A stretch of 64,000 bases of DNA from Prodigiosinella aquatilis (GCA_030388725.1 CP128857.1:2790001-2854000), one strand, 5' to 3'; shown: positions 27,609 to 36,840, counted from the first letter of the stretch. Translations and numbers: made by a program. The notes: generated by a model not told the origin, from the letters alone.

Positions 27609-28032
27609 CTATTTATAATTTATTGAAATTTCATTACTTCTTACTTCTACTGCTGTACGCAGTCTCCCACCTCCCGGAATATAATAAATAAATCGGAATT
27701 CACTGTTAGCTGGCACCCCCCCCCAATGCTCTCGTTTGCCCACTCGCACCGTCTAAATTCGCGCACCGGTTCACAGAACACAACTTCACAGCTAAATCAG
27801 GTGGCGGCGGTGATGTTAAAAAATAACGCCAGTAAACAACAGTTACCGTATCAGCACTGCTAACGTTTAGTCCTTTGGGTGGTAAAAATGCTGGAGAAGC
27901 CGCCATAACACCCCGATACTCCAGTGTCACACCGAGATGACTTGCATTCCATCCTCCCGCCGAAGCTCTAACGAGAAAAGGAAATATCAATCCCCCACAG
28001 AGAAGAGAAGTCGTCAGCGTTCGGATCATCAT
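27609..28032 (-). pseudogene. flhE: flhE, periplasmic flagellar protein, frameshifted at a 9-G run
   Basis: FlhE is a periplasmic protein linked to the flagellar export gate and proton leak control. The open frame (stop at 27706) has a signal peptide and FlhE features (VTVVYWRYFLTSPPPPDLAV, LCSVNRCANLDGASGQT). It ends abruptly as LGGGAS after nine G on the coding strand. If the run were 8 G the frame would continue as VPANSEFRFIYYIPGGGRL and VRSNEISINYK to a TAG at 27609, matching the E. coli C-terminus (WEVPGGGRL, VRSNQVIVNY) and giving about 140 residues. The start overlaps flhA's end by 4 bases. Confidence 0.9.
27716..27724 (-). repeat. 9-G homopolymer (coding strand) in flhE
   Basis: Nine consecutive G on the flhE coding strand mark the point of frame loss. 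Poly-G tracts of this length are typical slippage sites for phase variation and are also frequent sites of sequencing error. Confidence 0.95.
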
Positions 28033-30110
28033 ACCTCACCAATAATAGAGGTCATACGAATCTGCCGGTTATCACTAATCTCAAGATTCGATAAAACAGC
28101 CAGTTGCGGCAAACTTCTATGCAAAAATCGCGCTAACAATGCACGCAGAGCGTGATTTACGAGTAAGACGGGTGGAGCTGCTAGCATCTCCTGACGCTGG
28201 AGCGCTTGTTTAGCCTGCTCCAGTAAGCGATCAGCCAGGCCTGGTTCCAGACCGCCTCCGCCTTGTAACGCCTGCAACAATAAACGTTCCAGAGAACCAT
28301 CAAGACCAATCACCTGAAGTTCAGCGTTACCGGGGAACCATTGTTGGGTAATTGAGCTACCCAATGCAATACGAACGACGGTCGTTAATTCGTAAGGATC
28401 AGTCTGCACAGGGGCATGTTCAGACAGTGTTTCAATGATGGTACGCATATCACGAATTGAAACTCCTTCACTCAACAGATTTTGCAGGACTTTATGTAAC
28501 GTAGTTAGAGTAGCAACACCTGGGATAAAGTCTTCTGTTAGCTTAGGCATTTCCTGAGAAACTCTCTCCATCAACTGCTGTGCCTCTTGGCGGCCAAACA
28601 GTTCACTGGCGTGCATACCAAGTAAATGGTTAAGGTGTGTCGCAACTACCGTGCTCGCTTCAACCACTGTATAACCCTGGGTTTGTGCCTGTTCTTTAAG
28701 TGCACTTTCTATCCATACCGCGGGTAAATTGAAAGCAGGATCTTTTGTTACTTCCCCAGGTAGATCACCTACCGCATTTCCAGGATTAATCGCCATCCAA
28801 CGCCCTGGATGCGCTTCACCGCTCCCGATTTCGACGCCTTTCATCAGAATACGATAACTGGCCGGCTGTAGATCTAAATTGTCCCTGATATGTACTACAG
28901 GTGGCAGGTAACCCATTTCCTGGGCAAATTTTTTCCTGATACTGCGAATTCGACCCAATAACTCACCGTTCTGCTGAAAATCCACCATTGGAATAAGCCG
29001 GTATCCTACTTCCATACCTAATGGATCCTCCAGTTGCACATCAGACCAGCTAGCCTCAACGATCTGCGGAGAGTCATGAGCCACAGAAGGTTCTGCCGCC
29101 AGGGAAGGCATTTTTACCGCATCTTTCCTCATCCACCAGGCAAGACCAAGCAGCCCAGCAGTAAACAGAAGGAAAACCAGGTTTGGCATGCCAGGTACTA
29201 ACCCAACCAGGCCAAGCACACCGGCACTTAATACCATTACTCGCGGATTATTAAAAAGCTGTGTGACCATTTGCTGGCCAACATCCTGATCGGTGCTGAC
29301 ACGTGTCACAATGACACCTGCCGCAGTGGATATCACAAGTGCAGGTATCTGAGCAACCAGCCCATCACCAATGGTAAGTAAGGTATAACTTTCGGCTGAT
29401 TGCCCTAACGACATACCATGCTGAAGAACCCCGACTAATAAGCCACCAACAATATTGATGGCCATAATCATTAATCCAGCAACTGCGTCACCACGAACAA
29501 ATTTACTGGCACCATCCATCGAACCATAAAAATCAGCTTCCTGAGTGACTTCAGAACGTCGTTTTTTAGCTTCGTCTTCACCAATCAGCCCCGCATTCAA
29601 ATCAGCATCGATGGCCATCTGCTTACCAGGCATTCCATCCAGCACAAAACGTGCACCGACTTCTGCAATACGACCTGCACCTTTAGTGATAACCATAAAG
29701 TTGATTAACACCAGAATAATGAATACGACGATCCCTATGGCAAAATTACCGCCAACCAGAAAATGCCCAAAGGCTTCGACTACACGGCCAGCTGCTGCTG
29801 CCCCAGTATGCCCTTCCATTAGAATGATACGGGTTGAAGCAACATTCAGTGATAACCGTAATAAGGTTGAAAAAAGCAAAATAGTAGGGAATGCAGCAAA
29901 ATCAAGAGTACGATGGGTGAACATCGCTACCAGCAGAACCATGATGGACAGTGCGATATTGAACGTAAATAACAGGTCCAATACAAATGGTGGTAATGGC
30001 AATATCATCATCGACAAAATAAGCAGGATCAATATCGGCCCTGCCAGTATTTGCCAATGAGTATCTTTCAAATTACTGGGTAAACGAAGTAAAGCGGCCA
30101 GATTAGCCAT
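28029..30110 (-). CDS. flhA: Flagellar export gate protein FlhA
   Basis: FlhA forms the nonameric cytoplasmic ring of the type III export gate. The N-terminal half (to about residue 330) holds eight membrane segments. The conserved FHIPEP-type cytoplasmic loop contains RIAEVGARFVLDGMPGKQMA and IDADLNAGLIGEDEAKKRR. The C-terminal half is the substrate- and chaperone-binding domain. The 693 residues equal E. coli FlhA (692). It overlaps flhB by 8 bases upstream and flhE by 4 downstream. Confidence 0.98.
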   Translation of the reverse strand: MANLAALLRLPSNLKDTHWQILAGPILILLILSMMILPLPPFVLDLLFTFNIALSIMVLLVAMFTHRTLDFAAFPTILLFSTLLRLSLNVASTRIILMEGHTGAAAAGRVVEAFGHFLVGGNFAIGIVVFIILVLINFMVITKGAGRIAEVGARFVLDGMPGKQMAIDADLNAGLIGEDEAKKRRSEVTQEADFYGSMDGASKFVRGDAVAGLMIMAINIVGGLLVGVLQHGMSLGQSAESYTLLTIGDGLVAQIPALVISTAAGVIVTRVSTDQDVGQQMVTQLFNNPRVMVLSAGVLGLVGLVPGMPNLVFLLFTAGLLGLAWWMRKDAVKMPSLAAEPSVAHDSPQIVEASWSDVQLEDPLGMEVGYRLIPMVDFQQNGELLGRIRSIRKKFAQEMGYLPPVVHIRDNLDLQPASYRILMKGVEIGSGEAHPGRWMAINPGNAVGDLPGEVTKDPAFNLPAVWIESALKEQAQTQGYTVVEASTVVATHLNHLLGMHASELFGRQEAQQLMERVSQEMPKLTEDFIPGVATLTTLHKVLQNLLSEGVSIRDMRTIIETLSEHAPVQTDPYELTTVVRIALGSSITQQWFPGNAELQVIGLDGSLERLLLQALQGGGGLEPGLADRLLEQAKQALQRQEMLAAPPVLLVNHALRALLARFLHRSLPQLAVLSNLEISDNRQIRMTSIIGEV

Positions 30111-31254
30111 CAGTCATATTCTCTTTAGCAAAATCCAGCGCTTCTGGCACCGGCAAATGTTTAGGTTTCTGCGGTATTAAACCGCCTTCACGTTTCCACC
30201 GCTTCAGTTGGTAAACCCAGGCAAGAACCTCAGCCACTGCCGCATAAAGCACGGCGGGAATATGTTGTCCGACCTCAGAATGTCGATAAAGCGCACGTGC
30301 TAATGGGGGTGCTTCCAAAACAGGAATCCGATGTTCGCTCCCCAACTCACGAATCCGTAGCGCTACTTGCCCTGCACCTTTGGCAAGGACTTTAGGCGCG
30401 TTCATTTTTTTCTCATCATATTGCAAAGCTACAGCATAGTGTGTTGGGTTGGTAACGATCACATCAGCATAAGGGACATCTGACATCATACGCCGTTGAG
30501 ACATGGCACGTTGCTGCTGACGAATCTTGCCCTTGATATGAGGGTCACCCTCACTTTCCTTATATTCGTCACGGATTTCCTGTTTTGTCATACGTAACTT
30601 TTTAATATGACTCCAGATTTGCCAGAAAACATCAAACGCCGCCATAGGAATCAGTCCCATGATGACCAAAAAACCGCATTTAACTGCCAGATTTAATGCA
30701 TCACTCAATGCAGTAACCGGCGACTCTGAAACCAAGTGCAACATCTTTGGCCAGTTATACAATAAAAACCAGTAGGTTATGGCTCCTACCATCACGGCTT
30801 TAAGAATAGCTTTGAAAAGCTCGGCCAATGCCTGCGTCGAAATCACACGCTTTATTCCCGCAATAGGATCGAGCTTTTTTAAATCGAATTTAATCGCTTT
30901 TGCACTAAATAATATCCCGCCCAAAAGCATGGGGGCAGCCAAAGCCACTATCACACTTCCAAGCAAGATAGGAATCAATGCAGATGCAGCTAATTTAATC
31001 ATGACCCCGGCATGTCGTATCATCTGCTTGTCATCGCTGATGATGTTATGATCAAAAAACAACCCTTGAGTCAACATGACCGCGAGCTTATGCGCCATCG
31101 CGGTCCCCCCCATCCATAAGATAGACAGTCCAGCGATAAGCATAAAAATAGAGGTTAGTTCCCGGGAACGAGGTACTTGGCCGTCTTCTCGAGCTTTTTC
31201 CTCTCGTTGGGGGGTAGGATCTTCTGTTTTTTCTAGATCACTATCATCAGCCAC
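30103..31254 (-). CDS. flhB: Flagellar export switch protein FlhB
   Basis: FlhB sets export substrate specificity together with FliK. It has four membrane segments and a cytoplasmic domain with the autocleavage motif NPTH near residue 269 (TNPTHYAVALQYDEKKMNAP). The start is GTG (VADDSDLEKTEDPTPQ), aligned with the E. coli N-terminus. The 383 residues match E. coli (382). It heads flhBAE. Confidence 0.98.
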   Translation of the reverse strand: MADDSDLEKTEDPTPQREEKAREDGQVPRSRELTSIFMLIAGLSILWMGGTAMAHKLAVMLTQGLFFDHNIISDDKQMIRHAGVMIKLAASALIPILLGSVIVALAAPMLLGGILFSAKAIKFDLKKLDPIAGIKRVISTQALAELFKAILKAVMVGAITYWFLLYNWPKMLHLVSESPVTALSDALNLAVKCGFLVIMGLIPMAAFDVFWQIWSHIKKLRMTKQEIRDEYKESEGDPHIKGKIRQQQRAMSQRRMMSDVPYADVIVTNPTHYAVALQYDEKKMNAPKVLAKGAGQVALRIRELGSEHRIPVLEAPPLARALYRHSEVGQHIPAVLYAAVAEVLAWVYQLKRWKREGGLIPQKPKHLPVPEALDFAKENMTDG

Positions 31255-31390
31255 TACAGCGTACCTATATCACTTGGCAGTCATGAAATATCTTCTGCTT
31301 AGCATGACAAATATGTTCAAACTTTATGGGTGGAAAAAAGGAGAAAAGACATGGCTATTTAAAGCATAAGAAAATAAGCATGGGAATTTA

Positions 31391-31412
31391 CGACCGGGAA
31401 TGCTCCCGATCG
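31391..31412 (-). terminator. Hairpin downstream of cheZ
   Basis: CGACCGGGA and TCCCGATCG form a 9-bp stem with one wobble pair and a 4-base loop, about 70 bp beyond the cheZ stop. The bases following on the minus strand (TAAATT) are a poor U tract, so termination is uncertain. The rest of the 230-bp gap must hold the flhB promoter. Confidence 0.35.
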
Positions 31413-31484
31413 CAAAAAACCACACATGTACAGTCAGAAACTGCGTACTACTTGTTGAATACAGCGGCGTTCGCAGGACGTTAA

Positions 31485-32129
31485 TCAGAATCCCAAGCTA
31501 TCTAATAGATCATCAACCTGGTCTTGATTCGATACGATTCCGGCAGCACTCTTATCGACTTGAGGTCCATTAAGCAAACCGTCACTCTCACGTCTGGCTG
31601 GACTCTGTTTTTCCGGGATATTTTCCAACAATACCATCAATAACTGTTTTTCAATCTCCTGAACAACGTCCATCATACGCTTGATAACCTGACCCGTCAG
31701 ATCCTGGAAATCCTGAGCCATCATGATTTCCAACAATTGCGCATTAGTAAACGACGTATGCTCTGGTACATCCTGCAGATAACTGCGTGTATCGGTAACC
31801 AATTCACGTGCATCTGCTAGCTCTATCGGGTTTTCAAACCATTGATCCCAACGAGCTTTTAAAGACTTGGCATCAGCTTCCAACTGATTCTGACGTGGTT
31901 GTGCGGCTTCAACACAGTTTAAAGCACGTTCGGCTGCTTGTGCCGTCATTTGTACAACATAATCAAGACGATCTCTGGCATCAGGAATAGCTTCCGCAGC
32001 TTCCGCAATCGCATGATCCAGCCCGAGCTCTTTCAGGCTATCACGTAACATACGCGTTAACTGCCCAATACGAGAAATGATCTCTGTGGCTGATGCGTTA
32101 TCGTTAATGGGCATCGGATGTGACTTCAT
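31485..32129 (-). CDS. cheZ: CheY-P phosphatase CheZ
   Basis: CheZ dephosphorylates CheY-P to end the tumble signal. The 214 residues match E. coli exactly in length. The active segment ELVTDTRSYLQDVPEHTSFT and the phosphatase helix QLLEIMMAQDFQDLTGQVIK (with the catalytic Gln in AQDFQDLTGQ) are conserved. The C-terminal CheY-binding peptide QVDDLLDSLGF is intact. It is the last gene of cheRBYZ. Confidence 0.98.
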   Translation of the reverse strand: MKSHPMPINDNASATEIISRIGQLTRMLRDSLKELGLDHAIAEAAEAIPDARDRLDYVVQMTAQAAERALNCVEAAQPRQNQLEADAKSLKARWDQWFENPIELADARELVTDTRSYLQDVPEHTSFTNAQLLEIMMAQDFQDLTGQVIKRMMDVVQEIEKQLLMVLLENIPEKQSPARRESDGLLNGPQVDKSAAGIVSNQDQVDDLLDSLGF

Positions 32130-32138
32130 AGCATCTCC

Positions 32139-32528
32139 TTACATACCCAGTTTTTCGAAAATTTTACTCAGCTTTTCTTCCAACGTAGCAGCAGTAAATG
32201 GTTTAACTACATAACCGCTAGCACCGGCCTGTGCCGCAGCAATGATGTTTTCTTTCTTGGCCTCAGCGGTTACCATCAATACTGGTAGTTTGGAAAGGGC
32301 AGCATCAGCACGAATGGTTTTTAGCAGTTCTAACCCATCGATGTTGGGCATATTCCAGTCAGAAATGACAAAGTCAAAACCACCAGAACGCAACTTATTA
32401 AGCGCGTCAGAGCCGTCTTCTGCTTCTTCCACATTGTTGAAGCCCAGCTCTTTTAGTAGATTTCGAACAATACGCCGCATTGTTGAAAAATCATCGACTA
32501 CTAAAAATCTGAGTTCTTTATCAGCCAT
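32139..32528 (-). CDS. cheY: Chemotaxis response regulator CheY
   Basis: CheY is the diffusible receiver that binds FliM when phosphorylated. The 129 residues show the acidic pocket VVDDFSTMRR, the phospho-acceptor Asp in VISDWNMPNIDG (Asp57), the Thr in MVTAEAKK and the Lys in VVKPFT. It follows cheB after 34 bp and precedes cheZ by 9 bp. Confidence 0.99.
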   Translation of the reverse strand: MADKELRFLVVDDFSTMRRIVRNLLKELGFNNVEEAEDGSDALNKLRSGGFDFVISDWNMPNIDGLELLKTIRADAALSKLPVLMVTAEAKKENIIAAAQAGASGYVVKPFTAATLEEKLSKIFEKLGM

Positions 32529-32562
32529 ACCTACTCCTAATTTTATTGCTCACCCGGAGCTG

Positions 32563-33615
32563 CTATATACGTAACGCCTGTCCGGCGGAAATTTGTGCCA
32601 GCATTCGCTGGCTCACCTGGTGCAAATCCACCACTTCATCAACACCACCGAGAGCAATAGCCTCGCGAGGCATACCAAATACCACACAACTTGCCTCATT
32701 TTGAGCCAAGGTATAGGCTCCTGCCTGGTGAAGCTCTAGTAAACCAGCCGCACCATCATTTCCCATGCCAGTCAGGATAACGCCCACTGCATTTCTTCCT
32801 GCATACTGTGCTACAGAACGAAATAATACATCAACTGATGGGCGATGCCGATTGACTGGTGGGCCATCATGCAATTTCACCTGATAATTCGCGCCACTTC
32901 GCGCTAACTCAAGATGTCTGGCACCTGGTGCAATATAGGCATGACCAGGCAGAACACGTTCACCATCTTCAGCTTCCTTAACCGTTATCTGGCACAATTT
33001 ATTCAGACGTTCGGCGAAAGACTTGGTAAACCCCGGTGGCATATGCTGCGTGATCAACAAAGCTGGGCTAGTTGGAGGTAACGGCTGCAATACATGACGA
33101 ATTGCTTCTGTTCCTCCTGTAGAAGCCCCGATTGCGATCAGTTTCTCACTGCTGAGCAATGGCATGCTGGGGATCATTACTGTTGGTATATTATGGGCAT
33201 TACGCTGAGGTAACCTGGCTTTGGCCGCCATGCGAATTTTTTCCGCAATCAGCTCGCTATAAGCCAGCATCCCTTCACGAATACCCAACTGCGGTTTAGT
33301 AACAAAATCTATTGCCCCTAGTTCCAATGCACGTAACGTAATTTCAGAACCTTTCCCCGTCAATGACGACACCATGACTACGGGCATTGGACGAAGACGC
33401 ATCAGTTTTTCCAAAAAATCCAAACCATCCATACGCGGCATTTCAACATCAAGCGTCAATACTTGTGGATTGAATTTTTTAATCAAATCACGTGCGACCA
33501 ATGGGTCTGGTGCGGTAGCAACGACTTCCATATCAGGATGGCTATTAATAATTTCAGTCATGATCTGACGCATCAGTGCAGAATCATCAACACATAATAC
33601 TTTTATTTTGTTCAT
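32563..33615 (-). CDS. cheB: Receptor methylesterase CheB
   Basis: CheB removes methyl groups from chemoreceptors and deamidates glutamines. An N-terminal receiver domain carries VLCVDDSALMRQIMTEI and the phospho-acceptor in LTLDVEMPRMDGLDFLEK. The C-terminal esterase domain has the catalytic triad motifs AIGASTGGTEA, ITQHMPPGFT and GMGNDGAAGL. The 350 residues match the family (349 in E. coli). Its start overlaps the cheR stop by one base. Confidence 0.98.
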   Translation of the reverse strand: MNKIKVLCVDDSALMRQIMTEIINSHPDMEVVATAPDPLVARDLIKKFNPQVLTLDVEMPRMDGLDFLEKLMRLRPMPVVMVSSLTGKGSEITLRALELGAIDFVTKPQLGIREGMLAYSELIAEKIRMAAKARLPQRNAHNIPTVMIPSMPLLSSEKLIAIGASTGGTEAIRHVLQPLPPTSPALLITQHMPPGFTKSFAERLNKLCQITVKEAEDGERVLPGHAYIAPGARHLELARSGANYQVKLHDGPPVNRHRPSVDVLFRSVAQYAGRNAVGVILTGMGNDGAAGLLELHQAGAYTLAQNEASCVVFGMPREAIALGGVDEVVDLHQVSQRMLAQISAGQALRI

Positions 33616-34487
33616 TATCTTTCCTTAGCCAGCCCATAGACAGTCTGCCCACGCAGGTAGAATTCTCGGCTGATTTGACTGAAATTTTCTGAATGTCCGG
33701 CAAATAACAGCCCGCCCGGTTTAAGCAGCGGAACAAAACGACGCAAGATGCGCTCCTGCGTCTCTTTATCAAAGTAAATCATAATATTGCGGCAAAATAT
33801 GGCATCAAATGGTGCTGGAACAGGCCAATCTGGTGCCAACAAATTAAGTTGCTGAAAATGCACCATGGAAGCTAATTCCGGACGGACGCGCACTAACCCA
33901 CTATGCGGGCCGGTACCTCGTAAAAAAAAACGTTGTAACTGCTGAGGAGAAAGCGAACGCAGCTCTTCCTGCCTATATATGCCAGCTGCGGCCTTTTCCA
34001 GGACCTGGGTGTCTATATCGCTGGCGCAGACCTGACAACCACTAACTCGATCGCCTAACACTTCAGATAATGTCATGGCCAATGAATAGGGTTCCTCTCC
34101 TGTCGATGCTGCCGTACTCCAGACAGTATATCCATTAGGTCGTTTTCGCGCGTGCTCTGCCAGAATAGGGAAATGATGTGCTTCACGGAAAAAAGCGGTC
34201 AGATTAGTCGTCAATGCGTTGATAAATGCCTGCCATTCTGCACTGTTGAGATCTGACTCTAATAATGCCAGATACTGACCAAAATCAGTTATGCCCAACA
34301 GCCGCAATCGACGAACGAGACGGTTATAAACCATTTCCCGTTTGTGATCGGCCAGCACAATACCAGCTCGCTGATAAATAAGCTGACTGATACGCCGAAA
34401 ATGCGCATCAGACAGAGGTAACCGTTCAACCATCTGCGTCAAAATGGACGCAGAACCAGTACGATTTGGCGATGGCATATTTTTCAT
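33615..34487 (-). CDS. cheR: Chemoreceptor methyltransferase CheR
   Basis: CheR methylates chemoreceptor glutamates using S-adenosylmethionine and docks on the NWETF tail of receptors. The SAM-binding region contains WSTAASTGEEPYSLAMTLSE and FDAIFCRNIMIYFDKETQER. The 290 residues match E. coli (286). The first gene of cheRBYZ, it has its own sigma-28 type promoter about 320 bp upstream. Both chemoreceptors in this window carry the matching docking tail. Confidence 0.97.
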   Translation of the reverse strand: MKNMPSPNRTGSASILTQMVERLPLSDAHFRRISQLIYQRAGIVLADHKREMVYNRLVRRLRLLGITDFGQYLALLESDLNSAEWQAFINALTTNLTAFFREAHHFPILAEHARKRPNGYTVWSTAASTGEEPYSLAMTLSEVLGDRVSGCQVCASDIDTQVLEKAAAGIYRQEELRSLSPQQLQRFFLRGTGPHSGLVRVRPELASMVHFQQLNLLAPDWPVPAPFDAIFCRNIMIYFDKETQERILRRFVPLLKPGGLLFAGHSENFSQISREFYLRGQTVYGLAKER

Positions 34488-34803
34488 ATCTAACCGCCCG
34501 AAAATGGATAAGTTATTTTATTGTTGTCCAATCAGGACGTTCCTCACATCAACTGCAGGTTTGCACATTTACTTGTCAGACATCCATCCTTTCGGGAGCA
34601 CCTATTACCCACTCAATAACGACGCTGTACATCGAAAAAACGAAATAATCCATAATGAGATCTATCTAACGCTATTCACCATATTACCGGTCGTCTCGAC
34701 TCAATCTACATTGAACCTTATACGAATTTTATTGTGGGAAAAAGCCGCAATCTACCCAGATAAACGACCACCACAATCAGGTTAAAACATCCACGTACTA
34801 TCT

Positions 34804-34830
34804 CCATCGGCTGTAATAACGCTTTCTTTA
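34804..34830 (-). promoter_or_regulatory. Sigma-28 type promoter upstream of cheRBYZ
   Basis: On the minus strand TAAAGAAA, 11 bases, then GCCGATGG. This matches 11 of 16 consensus positions with exact spacing. It lies in the 521-bp gap between the Tsr-like gene and cheR, about 317 bp before the cheR ATG. Apart from this and the hairpin near the left receptor end, I see no gene in the gap. Confidence 0.65.
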
Positions 34831-34964
34831 GCTAAATTGGAGTAATTATTGTGGTAAAAAGATAAAATATAATGATGCCCCAATAGCCAAGTATCCAGGA
34901 TTACTCACAACAAACATGGCTTGTCAGAATAAATAATCAGCTAAACACATAACCACTTCACATC

Positions 34965-34997
34965 AGACATAAGCCAGCTTTACAGCGGCTTATGTCT
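34965..34997 (-). terminator. Perfect 11-bp hairpin just after the Tsr-like gene
   Basis: AGACATAAGCC pairs with GGCTTATGTCT around an 11-base loop, 11 bp beyond the receptor stop codon. No U tract follows on the minus strand (GATGTGAAG). It may be a terminator of another kind, a transcript-stabilising 3-prime hairpin, or a partial attenuator between the receptor and cheRBYZ. Confidence 0.5.
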
Positions 34998-35008
34998 ATC
35001 AATTATTA

Positions 35009-36703
35009 TTAGAATGTTTCCCAGTTATCAGTCGTCTGGCTTGCTTTGGCTTTTTTACCGGTTTCGACGGATGTCGTCAGCAGTGTGGCCGTTTCTGGTA
35101 CAGGTGCTTGGCCTGTTGAGCGAAAATTAAAATTATCATTTTCTCTAGGTAACTGAAAAACTGCCACAGCCTGATTCAAGGCACGAACCTGCTCTTCTAG
35201 AGCAACAGCAGCCGATGCGGACTCCTCAACCAACGCTGAGTTTTGCTGAGTTACCTGATCCATTTCCGTTACTGCCTGACCTACCTGCTCAATACCTTTG
35301 CTTTGCTCATCAGACGCGGAAGCAATTTCTCCCATGATGTCAGTTACCCGAGTTACCGCCCCCACAATTTCGGCCATTGTTTCACCAGCGCTCTCCACCA
35401 GAACAGATCCTTCATCAACCCGATTAACTGAGTCGTCAATCAAAGTCTTAATCTCTTTTGCTGCCTGAGCACTGCGTTGCGCCAAATTACGCACCTCTCC
35501 GGCCACGACAGCAAATCCACGTCCTTGCTCGCCAGCTCGGGCGGCTTCTACTGCCGCATTGAGGGCCAGAATATTTGTCTGGAAAGCGATGCCATCAATT
35601 ACACTCGTTATATCGGCAATCTTTTGGGAACTTCCAGCAATGTTATGCATTGTCGTCACAACATTATCGACGACCTTACCGCCTTTCTGTGCAGTTTCCG
35701 ATGCACTTAAAGCAAGCTGGCTAGCCTGGCGTGCATTTTCAGCATTCTGTTTAACTGTCGCAGTCAACTGTTCCATACTGGCCGCAGTTTCCTCAAGCGA
35801 GGCTGCCTGCTGCTCTGTCCGGGAAGACAAATCATTATTACCGGCACTGATTTCGGTGGCGCCAGTATAAATTGCTTCACTCCCTTGGCGGACAGCGCTT
35901 ACTGTCGTGATAAATTCATTTTGCATATGCCGCAAGCTATCTGCCAGCATACCCATTTCATTAGTGCCGTTAAAATCAATCCGCTGAGTCAGATCACCTT
36001 TGGCCATGTGACGAATATGTTCAACGAGATTATGTAATGGATGGATCAAGGTTCTATTGATACCCAACCAGACAGCGACTACAGCAATAATCACAATGGT
36101 AATAATCGTTCCCAGAATCCAAAGTGCAGACGAATAAGCCGCATTATTTTCTGCTATGGCAATACTGTTGATTTTATCGTAGGACTTTTTATAGGAATAA
36201 TAAGCTTTTTCAAAACGATCTTGATAGCCTTGTGTTGGCTGTTCAAAAAACTCTTTTAATCGAGCAGTAGAAATAAACTGGATTAGCTCAGTTAAAGCAG
36301 CATTTAATTCATCGTAATTACTCTTTATAGATTTGGCGACCTGGCTATCTTCTTTGTCTAAATAAGGAATATTTTCATAGTTAGCATAATGAGTATTAGC
36401 TGTTATCAGTTGTTTTTTTGCCAGTTCAATCAAATCTTTGGTAGTCGCGCCGCCAGTAACGTTACCGGATGACTCCATTGCAAATCGGGTACCTGCGCGA
36501 TTCAGCGTATTACGCGTTTGTAACAAATAAGACCATGTTGCATCTAGTTCTGATTTTTGCTGATTAATAATTCGCGTGCTACTAAATATTTCCCGGTCTG
36601 TTTTCAATGAATTGAAAAATAAACTACCTGATATAATCTGTAATATGCAAAATAACCCTAGTACAATAATAAGACTAGTAACTACTTTTATACGAGTAAA
36701 CAT
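35009..36703 (-). CDS. tsr: Tsr-like methyl-accepting chemotaxis receptor
   Basis: This is a transmembrane chemoreceptor. The order is: first membrane helix (about residues 7-30), periplasmic four-helix sensor, second membrane helix (about 190-212), HAMP, methylation helices, and the signalling tip IAFQTNILALNAAVEAARAG. The sensor has QTRNTLNRAGTR with Arg64, Asn68, Arg69 and Arg73 at the same numbers as the serine-binding residues of E. coli Tsr, plus the FFEQPTQGYQ motif holding the Thr156 equivalent, so serine is the likely ligand. It ends in the CheR/CheB docking pentapeptide NWETF. It occupies the place that tar/tap hold in E. coli, between cheW and cheR. Confidence 0.9.
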   Translation of the reverse strand: MFTRIKVVTSLIIVLGLFCILQIISGSLFFNSLKTDREIFSSTRIINQQKSELDATWSYLLQTRNTLNRAGTRFAMESSGNVTGGATTKDLIELAKKQLITANTHYANYENIPYLDKEDSQVAKSIKSNYDELNAALTELIQFISTARLKEFFEQPTQGYQDRFEKAYYSYKKSYDKINSIAIAENNAAYSSALWILGTIITIVIIAVVAVWLGINRTLIHPLHNLVEHIRHMAKGDLTQRIDFNGTNEMGMLADSLRHMQNEFITTVSAVRQGSEAIYTGATEISAGNNDLSSRTEQQAASLEETAASMEQLTATVKQNAENARQASQLALSASETAQKGGKVVDNVVTTMHNIAGSSQKIADITSVIDGIAFQTNILALNAAVEAARAGEQGRGFAVVAGEVRNLAQRSAQAAKEIKTLIDDSVNRVDEGSVLVESAGETMAEIVGAVTRVTDIMGEIASASDEQSKGIEQVGQAVTEMDQVTQQNSALVEESASAAVALEEQVRALNQAVAVFQLPRENDNFNFRSTGQAPVPETATLLTTSVETGKKAKASQTTDNWETF

Positions 36704-36735
36704 ATTGAGCCTTTTCTATACCCCTATTACCGATA

Positions 36736-36762
36736 TTAACGGCATTCATTAAGATATATTTA
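36736..36762 (-). promoter_or_regulatory. Possible sigma-28 promoter of the Tsr-like receptor
   Basis: On the minus strand TAAATATA, 11 bases, then GCCGTTAA, about 33 bp before the receptor ATG. The -10 element matches seven of eight consensus bases and the -35 five of eight. Spacing is exact, and class 3 control is expected for receptors. Confidence 0.6.
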
Positions 36763-36840
36763 TTGACTTCCAATTTATGGAAAAGTGTAGTAAGAATAGT
36801 TTGGACCACTCAATAGGTGGTCCAAATCAATAGTGGTTAA

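Noticed and set aside
29545..30060. Plus-strand open frame of 171 codons
   Set aside because: Antisense to flhA, rich in Ser, Arg and Pro as expected of a shadow frame.
34444..34785. Plus-strand open frame upstream of cheR
   Set aside because: It begins inside cheR on the opposite strand and has no ribosome site or recognisable content.
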